Assembly (NCBI GenBank): GCA_037127315.1
Contig: JBBBDQ010000310.1
Coordinates: 1,373,001-1,437,000 of the forward strand
Source of the DNA: Ascarosepion bandense
Lineage: Eukaryota; Mollusca; Cephalopoda; Sepiida; Sepiidae
Direction: 5' to 3'
DNA length: 64,000 bases
Shown here: positions 33,930 to 47,091 of the stretch, one piece after another
Numbering within the stretch: position 1 is the first letter of the stretch
Layout: every line of letters begins with the position of its first letter
Made by a program: the position numbers and the translations under genes
Notes under the pieces: generated by a model
What the model saw: the letters and a program-made list of their open reading frames with translations, nothing else
What the model was told of the DNA's origin: nothing
Databases searched by the model: none

Positions 33930-36160
33930 GCAGCAACCCGAAATCTCAGGCCACTTGCTCTTAATAGTTAAACATAACCATGAAAGTTGTCTCAGCACCT
34001 ATATTAAAGATGGGCCTCCCTATAGCAGAGGATCAAATAACGAGGACCCTAATCTCCTGTACATGTACTTCTATATGGAATTTATCCACAATTCTACCTT
34101 CATTTTCATTTTGTATAGTTCTAAGGATGCTATATTCATTGAATATCCTTCAGTCTTTCATATTTATGGTGACTTCAATATTTACCAGAAAGTGTACTTA
34201 GTCAACTCAAACGAAGTCAGATACTGAAGAGACGTCTCCGTCATCTATGAGCCAACACAGATCATTGATTGAAGAACTCAGCTGTGCTTCTGATACTCTG
34301 TCACATCAGGTCAAAAATAGAGTACTGCCATGGTACTGCTATATATGGTCAGGAGGTGGTTAGTTTTCTTTTTCCAGTCTGGTAAAAGGCCAAAAAGATG
34401 CCTGCTGCTTTCATGAACTCTTCCCTACATTCTGCAATGAAAAATGCTTCACTGAAGAACCATTCCCAGGTTACTGTCAAAATTGATGTCAAACCAAAGG
34501 CATTCCTTGATGTGCCATTCTATAGAATGATTTTTCAGTACATGAAAGCAGACTGAGACAAGTTCAGATTTACATGGCATAAGATCCTCACTCGGCCAAA
34601 GATACTTTCTCTAAAATTGCTGCAATCATCTTAGAATAAATCCCTTCTGGAATGGAAAGTTTTATACGCCAAAAAAATTCCAGCAAAAACCAAACAGTCA
34701 GCTCTAATTCACATCTGAATGTGCTGTAGACATAGCTCATCATAACCACTACTACAATATCTATCAAAGGGAGCTGTGTAGTAAAACACTTTCATTCAGA
34801 ACTGCCTGTAATCATTGCAAGTGAGTTCTAGAAAATACAATGCATAAGCTGTTCATCAAAGGTTGAAAGCAAATAAATTTGATCCTAGAAGTTCTGGAAG
34901 ATCTCCAACCAAATTCTGAATAGAGACAAAGTATCGGTACCTATTATAAATGGCCCAAGGTCATCTCATCCTTGTCAAATAAGACAAAGTTCTTTGCCTC
35001 GATTTTTGCCTCTAACTCAACGTTAAATGACAAAGGCCACCCCTTACCAAACTCTTCCCATCACACTGATCATAAATATAATAAAAAATAAGTTTGTTGA
35101 TCACCCCAATAGGGATAACATCTTCATTAACAAGTAGTAAGGACTTCGATCGGCTCAGCTTAATGCTGATATCCTAAATGTCATTATTCATAGAATCATT
35201 GATGCACTAGACAACATATATATCTCAAGGCCGATTACATTAGCTATTTCAAAGGCCTCTGTCAAGGTATGGCATAAAAGGTACAAAGGTCTCTAGCAAC
35301 TGAATCATTGGAGAAGTTTTCTCAGTTATAAAGTCTTCTTTATGTCCTTTCTGAAGTTAACTGCTAATCACCAGTACTCAGAAGCCAAAACAATCAATGC
35401 AGGCTTCACTTCTTGGTTCAGCTCTCTTTCTACTTTAGATAAATGGTCTGCCTAAAAGTATAGTCAAATCATTTGTGAATATCTATCCTGATGATACAAC
35501 GGAATATGTGTGCACCTCTAAAACAAGAGATGACTAAAGCTTGGTATTAGATCTCTTCTCTAACTAGCTCTATTAGCTCAGTGGTGGTAGTGGTGGCGGT
35601 GGTGGTGTGTGTGTGGTAGGGGGGCTGCCTGGTCACATTTAATACTTCAAAATCAAACTAGTCACCGATCAAACCCAGAACTTCCACCAGTCATGATGAA
35701 CGAATGTTCGCTCAGGGTGGCTCTTTGCCTAGAATGCCTATTGGGATTTACAGACTTCAAGTGGAAAAAGATAAACATACTGAAAAAATGGCCCAGCACA
35801 GTTTCGATAAGTACCTAACTCCTCTAATTTTACAAGAGTAAGATCAGGCCAAAAATAGAGTGCTGCTACCATATATGGTCAGGAGTTGGAAAGAGGCCAA
35901 ATCTGCGCCTCACATCTTTGTGGGTGACAAATTATTTTCAACCCTACAACCCCTTTTCTGACAAACAAATCTTTGCAAGTCTCTCACTGCTCTTTTACTA
36001 TTTCAATAGAAAGTATTTAGACTAACGACATTCCTTAGTTCCATCGGTTCTAATCTTCATAGCAGAAGACCCATTACGCCATGCCATACACATTGTAGTG
36101 ACCCACCTTCATTCGCTTTCTATTCCATTAATGACGATTTGTATTAAACATTTCAATTTT
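33930..36160 (+). pseudogene. Jockey-like LINE, heavily decayed (endonuclease + RT)
   Basis: The endonuclease part near 33980-34225 reads FIFILYSSKD then FHIYGDFNIYQKVYLVNSNE, the GDFN block of apurinic-type endonucleases. RT text occurs near 35140-35550: SRPITLAISKASVKVWHKRY (usual DISKAFDKVWH), NINAGFTSWF-type, IVKSFVNIYPDDTT (YADD mutated). C-terminal text at 35660-35800 (NPELPPVMMNECSL) and HIWSG occurs twice (34345 and 35870). That duplication suggests two overlapping truncated copies. Stops are everywhere. Confidence 0.65.
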
Positions 36161-36439
36161 GGATTAGTAAAGACTATCTTCACTTAATAAGTTAATAACC
36201 TAACGCCAACAAATCTTGAAGTATCTTTAAAATATCTTTGAAATTTTATAAATCATTATCCTTAAAAAATGAAAATTCTTTTAAAAATTCATTATTAATC
36301 TAAATTTTTTTTCTTCAGAAAATATATATTATTGTCGTTAATATATATTATTTATTAAAGCCATTAAAAGCTTATCAGCTTAATGTCATAGCTTTATTAC
36401 ATTTTTTTTATTTTACTATTGGGGAAGATCTTCGGAAAT

Positions 36440-36960
36440 AAAGGCAAAATGTTTGTAAAAAAAAAATAGATGATTTACATTCCCCAATGAGTCTTGCGTT
36501 TAACTAATAAAATCAATTTTCCCAACAAAATTTAATTTCTCAACATTTCATGAATTTACGTGTGTGTATGTGTGTGTGTGTGTCTGGTGGGGAGTAACAT
36601 GTAAATAAATTACATATTTTTATCAACATTTTAAAAAAATAATAATTTCAAAATTTCATTCATTTGCGAATAAGTTCTGAAAGTTTCATAAAAATCCGAC
36701 AATTATTTCATTTTTGCAATAATTTCCAAATTAATGTGTTTTTCACCGGAAAAAACTGAACTGTGTAATTACATTATCCATTGTAAACTCTCGTAACGAT
36801 TTGGTTACGCGCAAATAAAATCAAAACACGATTCTTTACCAAAATCTCGAACATGTTAGAAAGGATTAAAAATTTTCAAAAATATTTTGAAATTTTTCTC
36901 TTAGTAATGACAAACATTTTGATGAAAAAACTTCGTTTTTATTCAGTTTGGAGACTTTTT
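36440..36960 (+). repeat. AT-rich interspersed repeat, copy 2
   Basis: It shares with 25145-25640 the ordered blocks ACTAATAAAA, AAAATTTAATTTCT, TTTCATGAATTTACGTG, CATAAAAATC, CAATTATTTCAT, AATTTCCAAAT, GTTTTTCACC and TCGAACATGTTAGAAA. A (GT)n run at about 36557-36582 is specific to this copy. Confidence 0.6.
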
Positions 36961-37180
36961 CTTCATACTATGCTTTTTTCTATATAACAACTATAATACA
37001 AGAAGTTGGTTAAATGTATTGAATGAGTAATGTCATGTTTTTGTTTGTTTGTTAGTAAAGTTCTTGGAATATAAACTGTATTGCGGACATATGTCAGAAC
37101 AGTGAAATGAGGTTACATGCGTGTTGTGTGAAAATGACAGAATGTGTAACGTGGATAAAGGAAATAGAATTTAGTTCTTA

Positions 37181-37969
37181 CTGTGGACAGTGGCGCCGTA
37201 GTCTGAGGTGGTCTATTTGTAGTACTACTGATTTGAGCGTTGCTTCTGCGTGTGTACCTGAATGGGGTCTTGAATATCGGTAGCTAGAGTGACGTAGTAT
37301 TTGTGAATCTCTTAGATGGGGCCGGAGTTCGTGATATTTATACCTTTTTTTCTAGGAAATCAGCTCCAGAATTATACTCTTGTGGGTTATCCGTTTAAGT
37401 GAAGTATATGTGTGTTGAAACAGATTAGTTTGATTTGGCCTTGTTGGTAGATAGCCCACTCTATAATAGGGGTACAAAACAAGAAAATCAAATTGTATAT
37501 ATAAACAACAATTTATATATATATACATATATATCAATTAAGGTTTTTACAAATAAAAGTAATGTCTTTTGGTTGGTACAATTTCGTTAAAAATATCCAT
37601 AGTAGTAATTGCTTAAAGAATTTGTGCGTACATATGTATGTATGTGTGTGTGTGTTTGTTAGGAGTGTCTTTGAAGTTGTCGCTCACTCTTTAGGGTACC
37701 GCCAAGTTAAGTAGATTGGTGAACGATGAAGAAAAAGAAAATCAGGGAGAAAGGAAAGCAATAATAATACGATCGCTTGACGTTTGCCAAGGGACATGTT
37801 AATTATGCTCGTATTTTCTCTACTGCGACCGTTTTCTTGTCTCGTCCTTTCATTTCGTTTTCTGGGACTCCAAACTGGTCATTTGGGAATTCCCACCCGG
37901 ATATAATTCTGGGCTTCCCATTGGACGACAAACTTCGCGTTGGCTCGCGAAAAGAGTCCGTAAAAGGAA

Positions 37970-37975
<6 letters not shown>
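37181..37975. mobile_element. Diverged relative of the 6470/53296 solo LTR family
   Basis: GATAGCCCACT(CT)ATAAT at about 37451, TATCAATTAAGGTTTTTACAAATAAAAGTAATG near 37530 and GGGCTTCCCATTGG near 37911 occur in the same order and similar spacing in 6470-7255 and 53296-54105. Its ends are not recognisable. It is followed by (TA)n at 37973-38018. Confidence 0.55.
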
Positions 37976-38020
<45 letters not shown>

Positions 38021-38429
38021 CAAAGATTATTTGAATTTTTGTTTTTTTTTAGATGTTTCCTAGTTTGCTATTTGCCGGAAAACATTTCACATCGAGGTGT
38101 GAAATTTCGCGAGTTTTGTGTGCAAAGTTTGTACATTCCAAAAATTTCTTTTTTTCCTAACAAAAACAATGATTCAGATATGAATTTTAAATTTTGAATT
38201 TTCTTTGTTCCTATAATACCACGTGGCATTTTAGGACCAATTAGGAATAAATAAAAGAATTATAAAAAAATTATTTATTCGTAATTAGCCTTAAAATACG
38301 ACTTGGTATTCCTGCTACTACGTGGGCGTTTCTACCTAAAATTATTATCACTAATAACACTAGGTACCTCTACGAATTCGCTGTAAGAATAGCATATTAT
38401 GAAGAAAAAAGGCCCCAAAGTTTTATCGG

Positions 38430-38830
38430 CAAAATGTTCATGTTAATAGCTCAAAGTATTTTAATTATATCTTTGATTTTTTTAAATTCTTCCTAACACA
38501 TTCGAAATTGTTGTAAAAATCTTGTTTTTCTTTCGTCCGTGAGTGGCGCAATTTTTACAAGGCAAACGTAATATTATACAAGTCACTTTTTTTTTTTGCT
38601 GGTGAAAAACATTAAATTCGAAATTCTTGCAAAAATTAAATAATGGTCGAATTTTGATGAAAATTCCAAAACTTGTTCACTAATGACTGAAATTCTTTTT
38701 TAAATAATTATTTTTAGAAAATCTTGGTAAGAATACTTTTTTACGTATGTTACCCCTCTCCCAATTAATTTCCTGAAATGTCTAGAAATTCACGAGAGTT
38801 TGCCCCATATACCTAATATTAATTAAATTC
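38430..38830 (-). repeat. AT-rich interspersed repeat, copy 3 (inverted)
   Basis: The reverse complement reads GGGGTAACATACG, CAAAATTCGACCATTATTTAATTT, GCAAGAATTTCGAAT, TTTTTCACC, then TTTCGAATGTGTTAGGAA, in the same order as copies 1 and 2. Confidence 0.55.
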
Positions 38831-41429
38831 AGGATTCAACTGTTGTTGTTTTTTCTTCTAAACTAGCCTTTTGTCAATAAATCTGCTCCGAATTGTGAAA
38901 CAAAAATGCAGTAAAACTATGCTATTTTTTATATAGATACATTTTAATCAATATATATTAAAAATATTATAGTCTGAAGAAAAAAATCCAATTAATAATT
39001 AATTTTTACAATAATTGTTTTGATTTTTATTATTTTATTATAACAACTTATAAAGTTTCAGAAATCTTTTAAAATTTCCTCTTTCATTGTTCACGCTAGG
39101 TTTTTAAGTTAATACGTGAAGACTATATTTACTAATCGAAAACTGAAAAGCTTAATACAAATAATCGAGCCATTCGATTTTTAATATAAGTAAAATATTT
39201 TATTTGTGTGCATACTGATGACCAGTATTTTCTTTTTACGGGTGGCAGTACGTGATATATATCATTAAAAGGTCACGTGTTTTAAAGGTTGCGCTCCTTA
39301 AAGAAAAAAAAAACTATATAAACATTTTCGTCGGGGTACAATTATTTTATCTCGCTTTCGTGTTAACTGTGCCCTACGTTTCAACATTTAATTTAAAGCA
39401 AGTTTTTTTTTTATTCTAATTCCTAGTTTCCTAATTAAAAAAAAGTAATTGTGAAATTCACAAGTTGTGAAGGTACCTAAAAACAATATGAAAAATAGAT
39501 ATTAAAAATAAAAATTAACAAAGACCATGACGTTTAATAAATCTTTGAGTTTCCTCTGTCATGTTATATAATTTCATTCTCTGTTATTAAAATGTAAAAT
39601 TATTTTAAAAGAAAGTTTCAAAGGTAAGGCTATAAAGTTAGACTTCTATAAAATATTAGATAATTACTGAAAATATTGTGTTAAATTAATTGTTATTGCG
39701 ATTAAGCTTCATAGAATTATGTCAAATTCGTTTTCCACACTTAGCGTTTTTTGACGGCTTCCGTCTGTCACGTCAATTAATCGCCATGATAACGTTGATA
39801 GCAAGGCTACTGTAATTAAGAAATTTGTGGTACATTTCAGGCAGTAAGCAAGTAATACTTGTTTCGATTCAGATTAAGGTAAGTTTAAATTTGCTAATTT
39901 GAATAAAATAACGTGTCAACGAGGTATATTTTATTCTTGCAAGTCTTTTAAAACTGAGAATTGTCGATCGATCAAAAATGACTGAAAAATTGAAATTTTT
40001 TAAAATCTGAAAAATGTTAGATTCCAATTAATATAATTTTAGCTTTCAATTAAAGCAAAAAATTAAAGCTTCAATAAAACTTTTATTTTTAAAAATTCAA
40101 TTTAAATTTAAGTATTGAAAATGAGTGGAGGTATCTAAATAAAACAAACATTTTTATTTGTATTCTATAGTTTTGTATTGTACAGTTAAATTGGTGTTTA
40201 AAGATGCAAGTAATTTATTGTGTGTTATTGGTTTATAGATATTTTGTAGGAATGTTTTCATGTTTATTTAACTGCTGCATTAGTTATTTTAGTAGAATGA
40301 CACTCCTTCCAGGCAATTTAAATTAGTTTTGAAATATAGCAAATTATTCTGCTTTTTGGAAATATTAAATTTAATCTATAACCTTTTAAACCTTAGGTAT
40401 CGCGAATCTTTGGAAGTACTTACATTTCAGTCTGTATGACAATCGTTGATGAAAAATATGAAAGTGAAGCCATCATATTCACTGAGTGTATTTTCATCTT
40501 TCATTATTTAAAAAAATATTTTAAAATGCACTTTTTATGTTACACCAGCTGACACTGTGTCGAGTCTATGACACCACCTTGTATTGCACACTGATATTAA
40601 GATTTCCAAAGACACTTTTTGCCACTTTGTACTTGAAGATACAAATTTAGTAAAGATGCGTAAATTCACTTAATCAAACTTCACTTAAAACTACTTTAAC
40701 TCCATTAATTTTCTCGGCACTTCTACCCAAAACTAAATTTTTGTGCGTAACAATAAGTGAAATCATTATAGGATTTGAAGTCGTTTTTTATCACTTTTTT
40801 TGTTTCTTACTCTGTTTCGATAACAGTTGGCCTATCATAAGTTTGATTAAGAAAATATCTAAACACACATTTTATGATATGCTAAATGTAAAGATATGCA
40901 ACAGTCCATAACGTGATTACTTAAAAAAATTATTTTCATACCAGAAACAAAGTTAGATTTATAGATGTGTATTTCTTAAATAGAATAGAGTAATTAGCCT
41001 TGTTTTATATTATGATCACTTTCCTTGGTGAAAAGCATACTTGGCTTGGAAGTAGTTTCCCAGTTTAAAAAGCAAATTATGCTTCAATTTCTGCCCGGAA
41101 GCATATTTTCTTTCACTTTCGATATCTAGACTGACACAGATTAATTTCATAGTATTAAAAAATAAGGATGCCTACTCAAGCATGTATATCCAACAAATAT
41201 AAAGCTTATATTTTAATTTGTATTAAAAAGTAGGATTTACCATTTGTTTTTATACCGTAGACACATCCCATTATCTTTAAAACTAAATTTAATGTTACAT
41301 TTCTATGTCATGTTTTTCTAAGAAAGCAGATGAATTGCAATTTTAGTTTATACTCTAGCTTTCTTTAACGTGTATTAGTTATGTAGCGAGACCATAGACG
41401 CTGGTGTCGATCTAAGACGTAAACATGCA
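38831..41429. other. No gene seen; very AT-rich spacer
   Basis: No open frame longer than about 60 codons and no recognisable repeat. Confidence 0.5.
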
Positions 41430-41508
41430 TATCAGTGGCGTTACCGCCTTGCTCGGGGTGATATGATTTTAAAAAAAATAGTATTATCCATGAAATTGAA
41501 GAATATCT

Positions 41509-41564
<56 letters not shown>

Positions 41565-41655
41565 GATGATATTCATCCTTGTTATAGCCCAAGAGCAACA
41601 CAGGGTAGAGGGTTACAGAGTAAGTGACACCACCCCAAGCAAGGATATAATACCA
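41430..41655. repeat. Inverted pair of LINE 3'-tail-like sequences around (TA)n
   Basis: GTGGCGTTACCGCCTTGCTCGG at 41437-41458 resembles the tail of the LINE ending near 29100. The reverse complement of 41618-41660 (GGTATTATATCCTTGCTTGG) gives a similar phrase. A (TA)n tract (41514-41561) separates them. These are probably two truncated LINE ends in opposite orientation. Confidence 0.45.
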
Positions 41656-41779
41656 CCAAGACGCAAGGAGGCAACTGGAAATGAAAGAGAAAGAAAAGGC
41701 TTTAGAAGTAACCGCAAACAGAGGATAAACAGCTACTCCTGTTCACCGTGTGATCTATTTCTTTTCGTCTGAGTGGCCC

Positions 41780-43228
41780 TTCTCAGCTGCAGTAGCTTTT
41801 CGCTAGAGAGTGTCGTCTAGCCCTTTGTAGTCAAAATTTTCTTATATAGCAAACAAATTTATCAAAATCAACTCATAACTTACTTTTTATCCCTATAGGT
41901 AAAAAAATACAAAGTATTTTTAACCCCCCCCCACCCCAATATAATTCCAATCAAACCGGGACAATGTGACAATATTCAATTCAAATTTGGCTGGATTTTG
42001 AAAACATCAAAGCCGGCCCCATTTAATTTTTTTTTTTTGCCATAATTAAGTTTAAAGCGTCGGACTTCATTTTAGCGGCGTTTATAACATCAATTTGTAG
42101 CTTCTTTTTTTAAATCTATTTTTTATTTATTCTCTGTTTTATTCTGTTTGGTAAATAGATATTTTAAACAACATAAATCATTCAATAAATAAATTATTAA
42201 AATAAATTTGAATTTAAAAAAATTAAATAAATTTTTTTTTTGTGATATTTTGGCTGTTATCGAGAATAGCTGATAATTAATAATGCTACTTAAATTATTA
42301 TTGCTCAGATGAAACGTTGCGGTCAATGTAGGAGCTACGTTCATATTTTGACAACAAAACAATTCAGTGATGGATAAAATAAAAAGATTTCGTTTATTTT
42401 ATGGAACTAACAAGAAATCCAAACAAATTGGTGCCAAGCATACATTGTCAGCATTATCACGAGCTTTGAAATCTTAAAACGTCCTGAAAAAAGGCAACAA
42501 TCAGTACAACTCAACTTATTAGTTTAATACAATAACGTCCCAAGAAAATTTATTTCTAAAATATAATATTTTAGTTAATTTTTTGTTAATTTTAAAACGG
42601 AAATGAATAATGTTTTGACCAAGTAAATGATAATTAAAATCATAATTTATTATGCTGTTATGAAAATTTCCACTTTTTTGCTAAAAAAAAAAAAATTAGC
42701 ATGAAGGAAAACAGCCACAAACTTGATAAAACAAAAGATTTATCGTCAAAACGTTAATGTTATTATTATAAAGAACGACCAAAGTATTTTATTATCCAAA
42801 ACAAAAAACTTTAAATCAGCAAATATTCTTCAAATAAAGTTCAGAAAAGTATATTTTATTTTTGAAAGGGTTTTTAATAAGGAAAATGACATTACGATAA
42901 AAGACGACTAAAAAAGGTGCTAATCAGCTATTTTTAACCCCCTCCCACCAAATATAATTCTAATCAATATAATTTCTGAACTATTACAGAGTATTTTACT
43001 TACAGGAAATAGTAAATTTTATCCTTTAGCTTTCAATTAAAGCTAAAATGAAAGATTTAAGAAAGTTTTTTAATTTTTAAAATTCATTTTAAAACCTAGG
43101 TATCACGATTTTTCGTGAAAAAGTGGAGATCCATAACGCAAAGCAAAGTATAAGGAGGAACAAAAGGAAAAGTCTTATATAGTTTGACGACACTTCTGAT
43201 CTGGAAAAGCCATTATTACGACTCCAGG
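41780..43228. other. No gene seen; AT-rich spacer
   Basis: Short frames at 42123-42362 (minus) and 42723-42911 (plus) have low-complexity, AT-driven composition and no family resemblance. A C-rich run (CCCCCCCCCACCCC) is at about 41925. Confidence 0.5.
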
Positions 43229-43295
43229 TTTAAAGAGACCGGATTCATCTACATCTACATCTCAGCGGGATGTAGATGAATCCAGTCTCTTTAAA
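43229..43295. repeat. Hairpin, ~27-bp arms
   Basis: TTTAAAGAGACCGGATTCAT at 43229 pairs with ATGAATCCAGTCTCTTTAAA ending at 43295, with one mismatch over about 27 bases and a loop of about 13. GGATTCAT recurs nearby (43373). It lies 100 bases from element C. Confidence 0.9.
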
Positions 43296-43399
43296 TCTAT
43301 GTGCTTGTAAGCTGCTTGACCCAACGGGATACGGCAGAATTCATCTATGTCACAAAGGCATACAGCCGGATTCATTTATATCCTAACGAGATATGACAC

Positions 43400-43833
43400 T
43401 ATAGGGGTTATGGGAAATGCTTAATTTCCCCAACACTATATTTTTTAGGCACACAAATGAATGACGAAACTTGCTTTTAGAATAACAACAAAGAATGGTT
43501 TATTACATAGTAAACGTACAAGATTGGTAGTATGTAAGTGTCCATGGTGAAGCTAGCAGCAGATAGTATGTAAGTGTCCATGGTGAAGCTAGCAGCAGCA
43601 TCTTCCACGAAAGCATTCCATGGGGAATTCCATCGTGGCAGCGATGTGAAAGAGACGTCCGTTACTGCCGCGGGCTCATGGCTCTCTGGCTTTCCTCAGT
43701 TCTACAAACAGGACTAGGAAAAATAGTTCTAGAGAGGAATCAATGCGCTCCGCCCGTTGATTGGTTAGTGAGTGACCGAATCTCCAGTCGGGGGCATTGA
43801 TTCGCTAAAGGAAATAGATCTGTGGCTGCTACA
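43400..43833 (-). mobile_element. Element C 3' LTR (434 bp)
   Basis: On the minus strand it starts TGTAGCAGCCACAGATC and ends CCCATAACCCCTATA. It matches 48521-48990 almost base for base. It contains two copies of a 36-bp unit (AGTATGTAAGTGTCCATGG core) where the other LTR has three. The adjacent GCAGGGGGTGA on the minus strand is the polypurine tract. ACAC at 43396-43399 equals ACAC at 48991-48994, the target duplication. Confidence 0.95.
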
Positions 43834-43902
43834 TCACCCCCTGCTTAGGCGGAAAGCCGACAGAGAAAAAGATAGCGGCCATAAAACAAGGAAGGGTACA
43901 AT

Positions 43903-44416
43903 TTATATATAAACAGTTTTACAGAGCTTTTTGGGCCAATGTACTCGTCGACCACTGCGTGTGGTGGTGACATAGTTGTCTGTTGGCATCGTATTTTTTT
44001 CAACGGGTGTAAAGATATGTTCATGTATGTAAGTAGGGGGAATATGTGGCTCTTGTGTGTTTGTGTTAAGAAAGGCTCTTTTCACCCTGTCAATAGATAC
44101 AGTTTCTTTTTTTGCCACTAATGTCAAGGGTGAGAAGTTTGTCAGTGCGTGAAAGCACGCGGTAAGGGCCAGTGTAAGGTGGAGTGAGAGGGGCTTTGAC
44201 AGCGTCCCTTCTTAGAAAAACGTGAGTCCATGAAGAAATATCTTTTGGGACTGTTGATTTGATGGTCTGTTCCCTAGGGTGCATTGGTGGGAGATTACCA
44301 AAATAAGATTGCAGTCTGTTTATATACAAGGCAGGATCTGCTCCTGTTAAATCTATAGGGTTCAACATCTGACCTGGTAATGATAGAGGTACTCCATAGA
44401 CCAGTTCTGCTGGAGA
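43903..44416 (-). pseudogene. Element C: integrase C-terminus (broken)
   Basis: It follows the TAG that ends the main pol frame. The text has MLNPIDLTGADP, then WTHVFLRRDAVKAPLTPPYT and GPYRVLSRTDKLLTL, the GPY/F module. A frameshift near 44110 passes to VSIDRVKRAFLNTNTQEP and the terminal TTRSGRRVHWPKKLCKTVYI. Apart from the upstream stop and this one shift the region is well preserved. Confidence 0.88.
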
Positions 44417-46141
44417 CTATCCTAGGACCTCTTTGATAGCTGCACGACAGCCAAGAAGGACAACAGGTACATATTCGCTCCATCGCTGTTGGTCAGGATA
44501 GGCACGTAATGCGGCCTTTAATTGGCGATGAAAGCGTTCTATCATCCCGTTAGAAGCAGGGTGATAGCTCGTAGTTCGAATTCGATTGATCCCTAAAATT
44601 CTGGAAAGTTCCTGGAATAGGTGGGATTCAAATTGTCTGCCACGGTCAGTGGTAATTGTTGTAGGAACTCCGTAACGCGTTATCCAGCCTGATATAAGGG
44701 CTTGCGCTACGGATTCAGCTGAAATGTCCTTTAGGGGAATAGCTTCGGGCCACCGTGTAAAGCGATCTATACAGGTCAGGAGGTAAGTAAATCCCTGACT
44801 GACCGGCCATGGTCCAACCAGATCAATATGGATATGGCTGAACCGAGCGTCTGGGGTGCTGAATGTTCCGAGGGGTGCACGGATATGTTTGTGCACCTTT
44901 GATTTTTGGCAGGATACGCAAGAACGTGTCCAGGCAGTGATATCACGCCTCATGTTTGGCCAGAAAAATCTAGCTGTAATCAGCTTCACTGTGGCTTTGG
45001 GTCCGGGGTGTGCCAATTGGTGTAGTGTGTCAAAAACAACCCTACGATGTGTCATCGGAACAAAAGGTCGAGGTGCGTCTGTTGAGGTGTCACAGATGAT
45101 CTGCGTATCTGCAGTAGGCACTGGTAAGTATGCGAACTTGCAAGTTGCAAATTCAGGTGATGATAGATCAAAGGTGTCCAGGCGTGGTTGGTCAAAGGCC
45201 ATCTGTCGTAAGTCGATATCTGAAGGTGAGAACAGTGAATTAATGGGAAGGCGAGACAAGGCGTCTGCCGCAGCATTCTGTTCACCAGAGATATGTCGGA
45301 TATCGTTTGTAAATTGCGAAACAAAATCCAAGTGGCGAGTTTCGCGAGGAGAATATCTGTCCGGCTTTGAGCGCAGAGCGAAAGTAAGCGGACGGTGATC
45401 GGTGTAGATCACAAATTGTCGGCCCTCTAGTGAATGCTGAAAGTGTTTCACTGCGAGGTACATTGCCAGGAGTTCACGGCGAAACGTGCTGTAACGTTGT
45501 TCTGCCGGTTTCAGCTGTCTCGAAAAATAAGCGAGAGGTTGTAGCTGTTGTTGGTGTTGCTGTTGTAAAACTGCACCTACCGCTGTGCCCGATGCATCAA
45601 CGACCAATGAAAACTGGGAGTCGGGTACAGGATGTGCAAGTAGCGATGTTGTCGCTAATTTCTTCTTCACTTCGTTAAAGGCTTTTAGCTGTATGTCATT
45701 CAACGAAATCTGCTCATTTTTCTTTTTTCTGTTTCGTAACATGTCAGACAGAGGAGACAGGAGATCCGCACAGTGTGGGATGAAACGTCTGTAATAGTTA
45801 AGCAGACCGAGAAAGTGTCTCAGTTGGCGAAGTGAAGTGGGTGGTTGAAGGTCTTGTAGCGCCTTCACTTTTTCAGGTAAGGGAGATATCCCTTCGGGGC
45901 TTATAATGTGTCCCAAGAAAGTTAGCGACAAAGCACCGAAAACACATTTACCAGGGTTAATCCTCACCTGGTACTTTTGAAACCGTTCGAACAGTAGGCG
46001 GAGGTGAGTAACATGTTCCTCAGGTGAGGCACTTGCTACGAGGATGTCATCTATATAATTATAGACGAAGTCCAAATCACGCACTACTTCGTCCATGAAG
46101 CGTTGGAAGGTACTAGCCGCGTTTCGCAAACCAAAAGGCAT
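44417..46141 (-). pseudogene. Element C: RT palm/thumb, RNase H, integrase
   Basis: A 574-codon frame starting at [15 protein letters not shown]. It has the RT active site YIDDILVA (about residues 28-35), [15 protein letters not shown] (thumb), RNase H with [15 protein letters not shown] and [13 protein letters not shown], and the integrase finger [14 protein letters not shown]...CVSCQKSK. The core follows: [17 protein letters not shown] and [17 protein letters not shown] with the catalytic Glu. All catalytic motifs are present. The frame ends at a TAG (44417-44419) within AIKEVLG, one nonsense change before the GPY module. Confidence 0.92.
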
Positions 46142-47091
46142 AGTAAAAATTCAAACGCTCCAAATGGAGTAGTTACTGCAGTTTTGGGTATGTCGTCTGG
46201 GTTCACTGGTATCTGATGGTAAGCCTTAACGAGGTCTAGTTTGGAGAAGGTCCTACAACCATGCAGGGATGAAGCGAAGTCTTGTATATGTGGGATTGGG
46301 TAACGATCAGGTACCGTAATGGCATTTAGTCGTCGATAGTCCCCAGTCGGACGCCAATCTCCAGAACGCTTTGGAACCATATGCAAAGGGGAAGCCCATG
46401 GACTGGACGAGGGGCGTATAATTCCCAGCTGCAGCATATGGTTAAATTCTGCCTTCGCCGCCTTTAGTTTATCAGCAGGGAGGCGGCGAGGGCGTGAGAA
46501 CACCGGAGCGCCTGTGGTCTCGATGTGGTGTTTTGTAGAGTGAGTTGATTTGCTCACAACGAAATTTAAGTTAGTTAACTCTGGGTAAGAGCGTAGTAAT
46601 GTTTGGTATGGGTCGTCAGTGGCGGCAATGAAAAATACCGGGCTGATAGGTGAGATATTTGCCTTAAAACCCATGACGGAAAGTTCCGTATTGCCGTTAA
46701 TAAGTCGTCGCTTGCATATATCCACTAAAAGGTTGAAGTGGTGCAGAAAGTCCGAGCCTAGAATGGGGTATAGTAAGTCAGCTACAGTAAAAATCCATGT
46801 AAAGTCTCTCCGTAATTCCAAGTCCAGAGAAGGAGAAATTTGACCGTACGTGGGAATAGGGGAGTGATTTACCGCTTGCAGTGTGATGGGCGACAGTGGC
46901 GGCTTCTCAGTGAGGAGTTTCAGTGGCCAGATACTGCAAGCTGCTCCTGTGTCAACCAAACAACGTGCTTGGGACCTGGAGTCAGTGATAAAATAGGCAC
47001 GGTTGTTACATTGATCTTGTGGAGAGTGTGCCGTGCTCAGCTCTCCAGATTTAAGTTTCCCTGGTTTGAAAAGGAGCAGGGCATTTTGCAC
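46084..47091 (-). pseudogene. Element C: protease and RT N-terminal half
   Basis: A 335-codon frame with protease [14 protein letters not shown] and [12 protein letters not shown], then [42 protein letters not shown], and [15 protein letters not shown] with the first catalytic Asp. It fails after GAFEF, where a T run two bases too long at about 46146 shifts the frame into the next piece (44417-46141). It overlaps the end of the gag frame by 55 bases in a different frame. In element A the equivalent region is one continuous frame. Confidence 0.9.

Noticed and set aside
46084..46180. Programmed frameshift in the RT of element C
   Set aside because: The shift falls inside a catalytic domain at a T run; an indel is far more likely than recoding.
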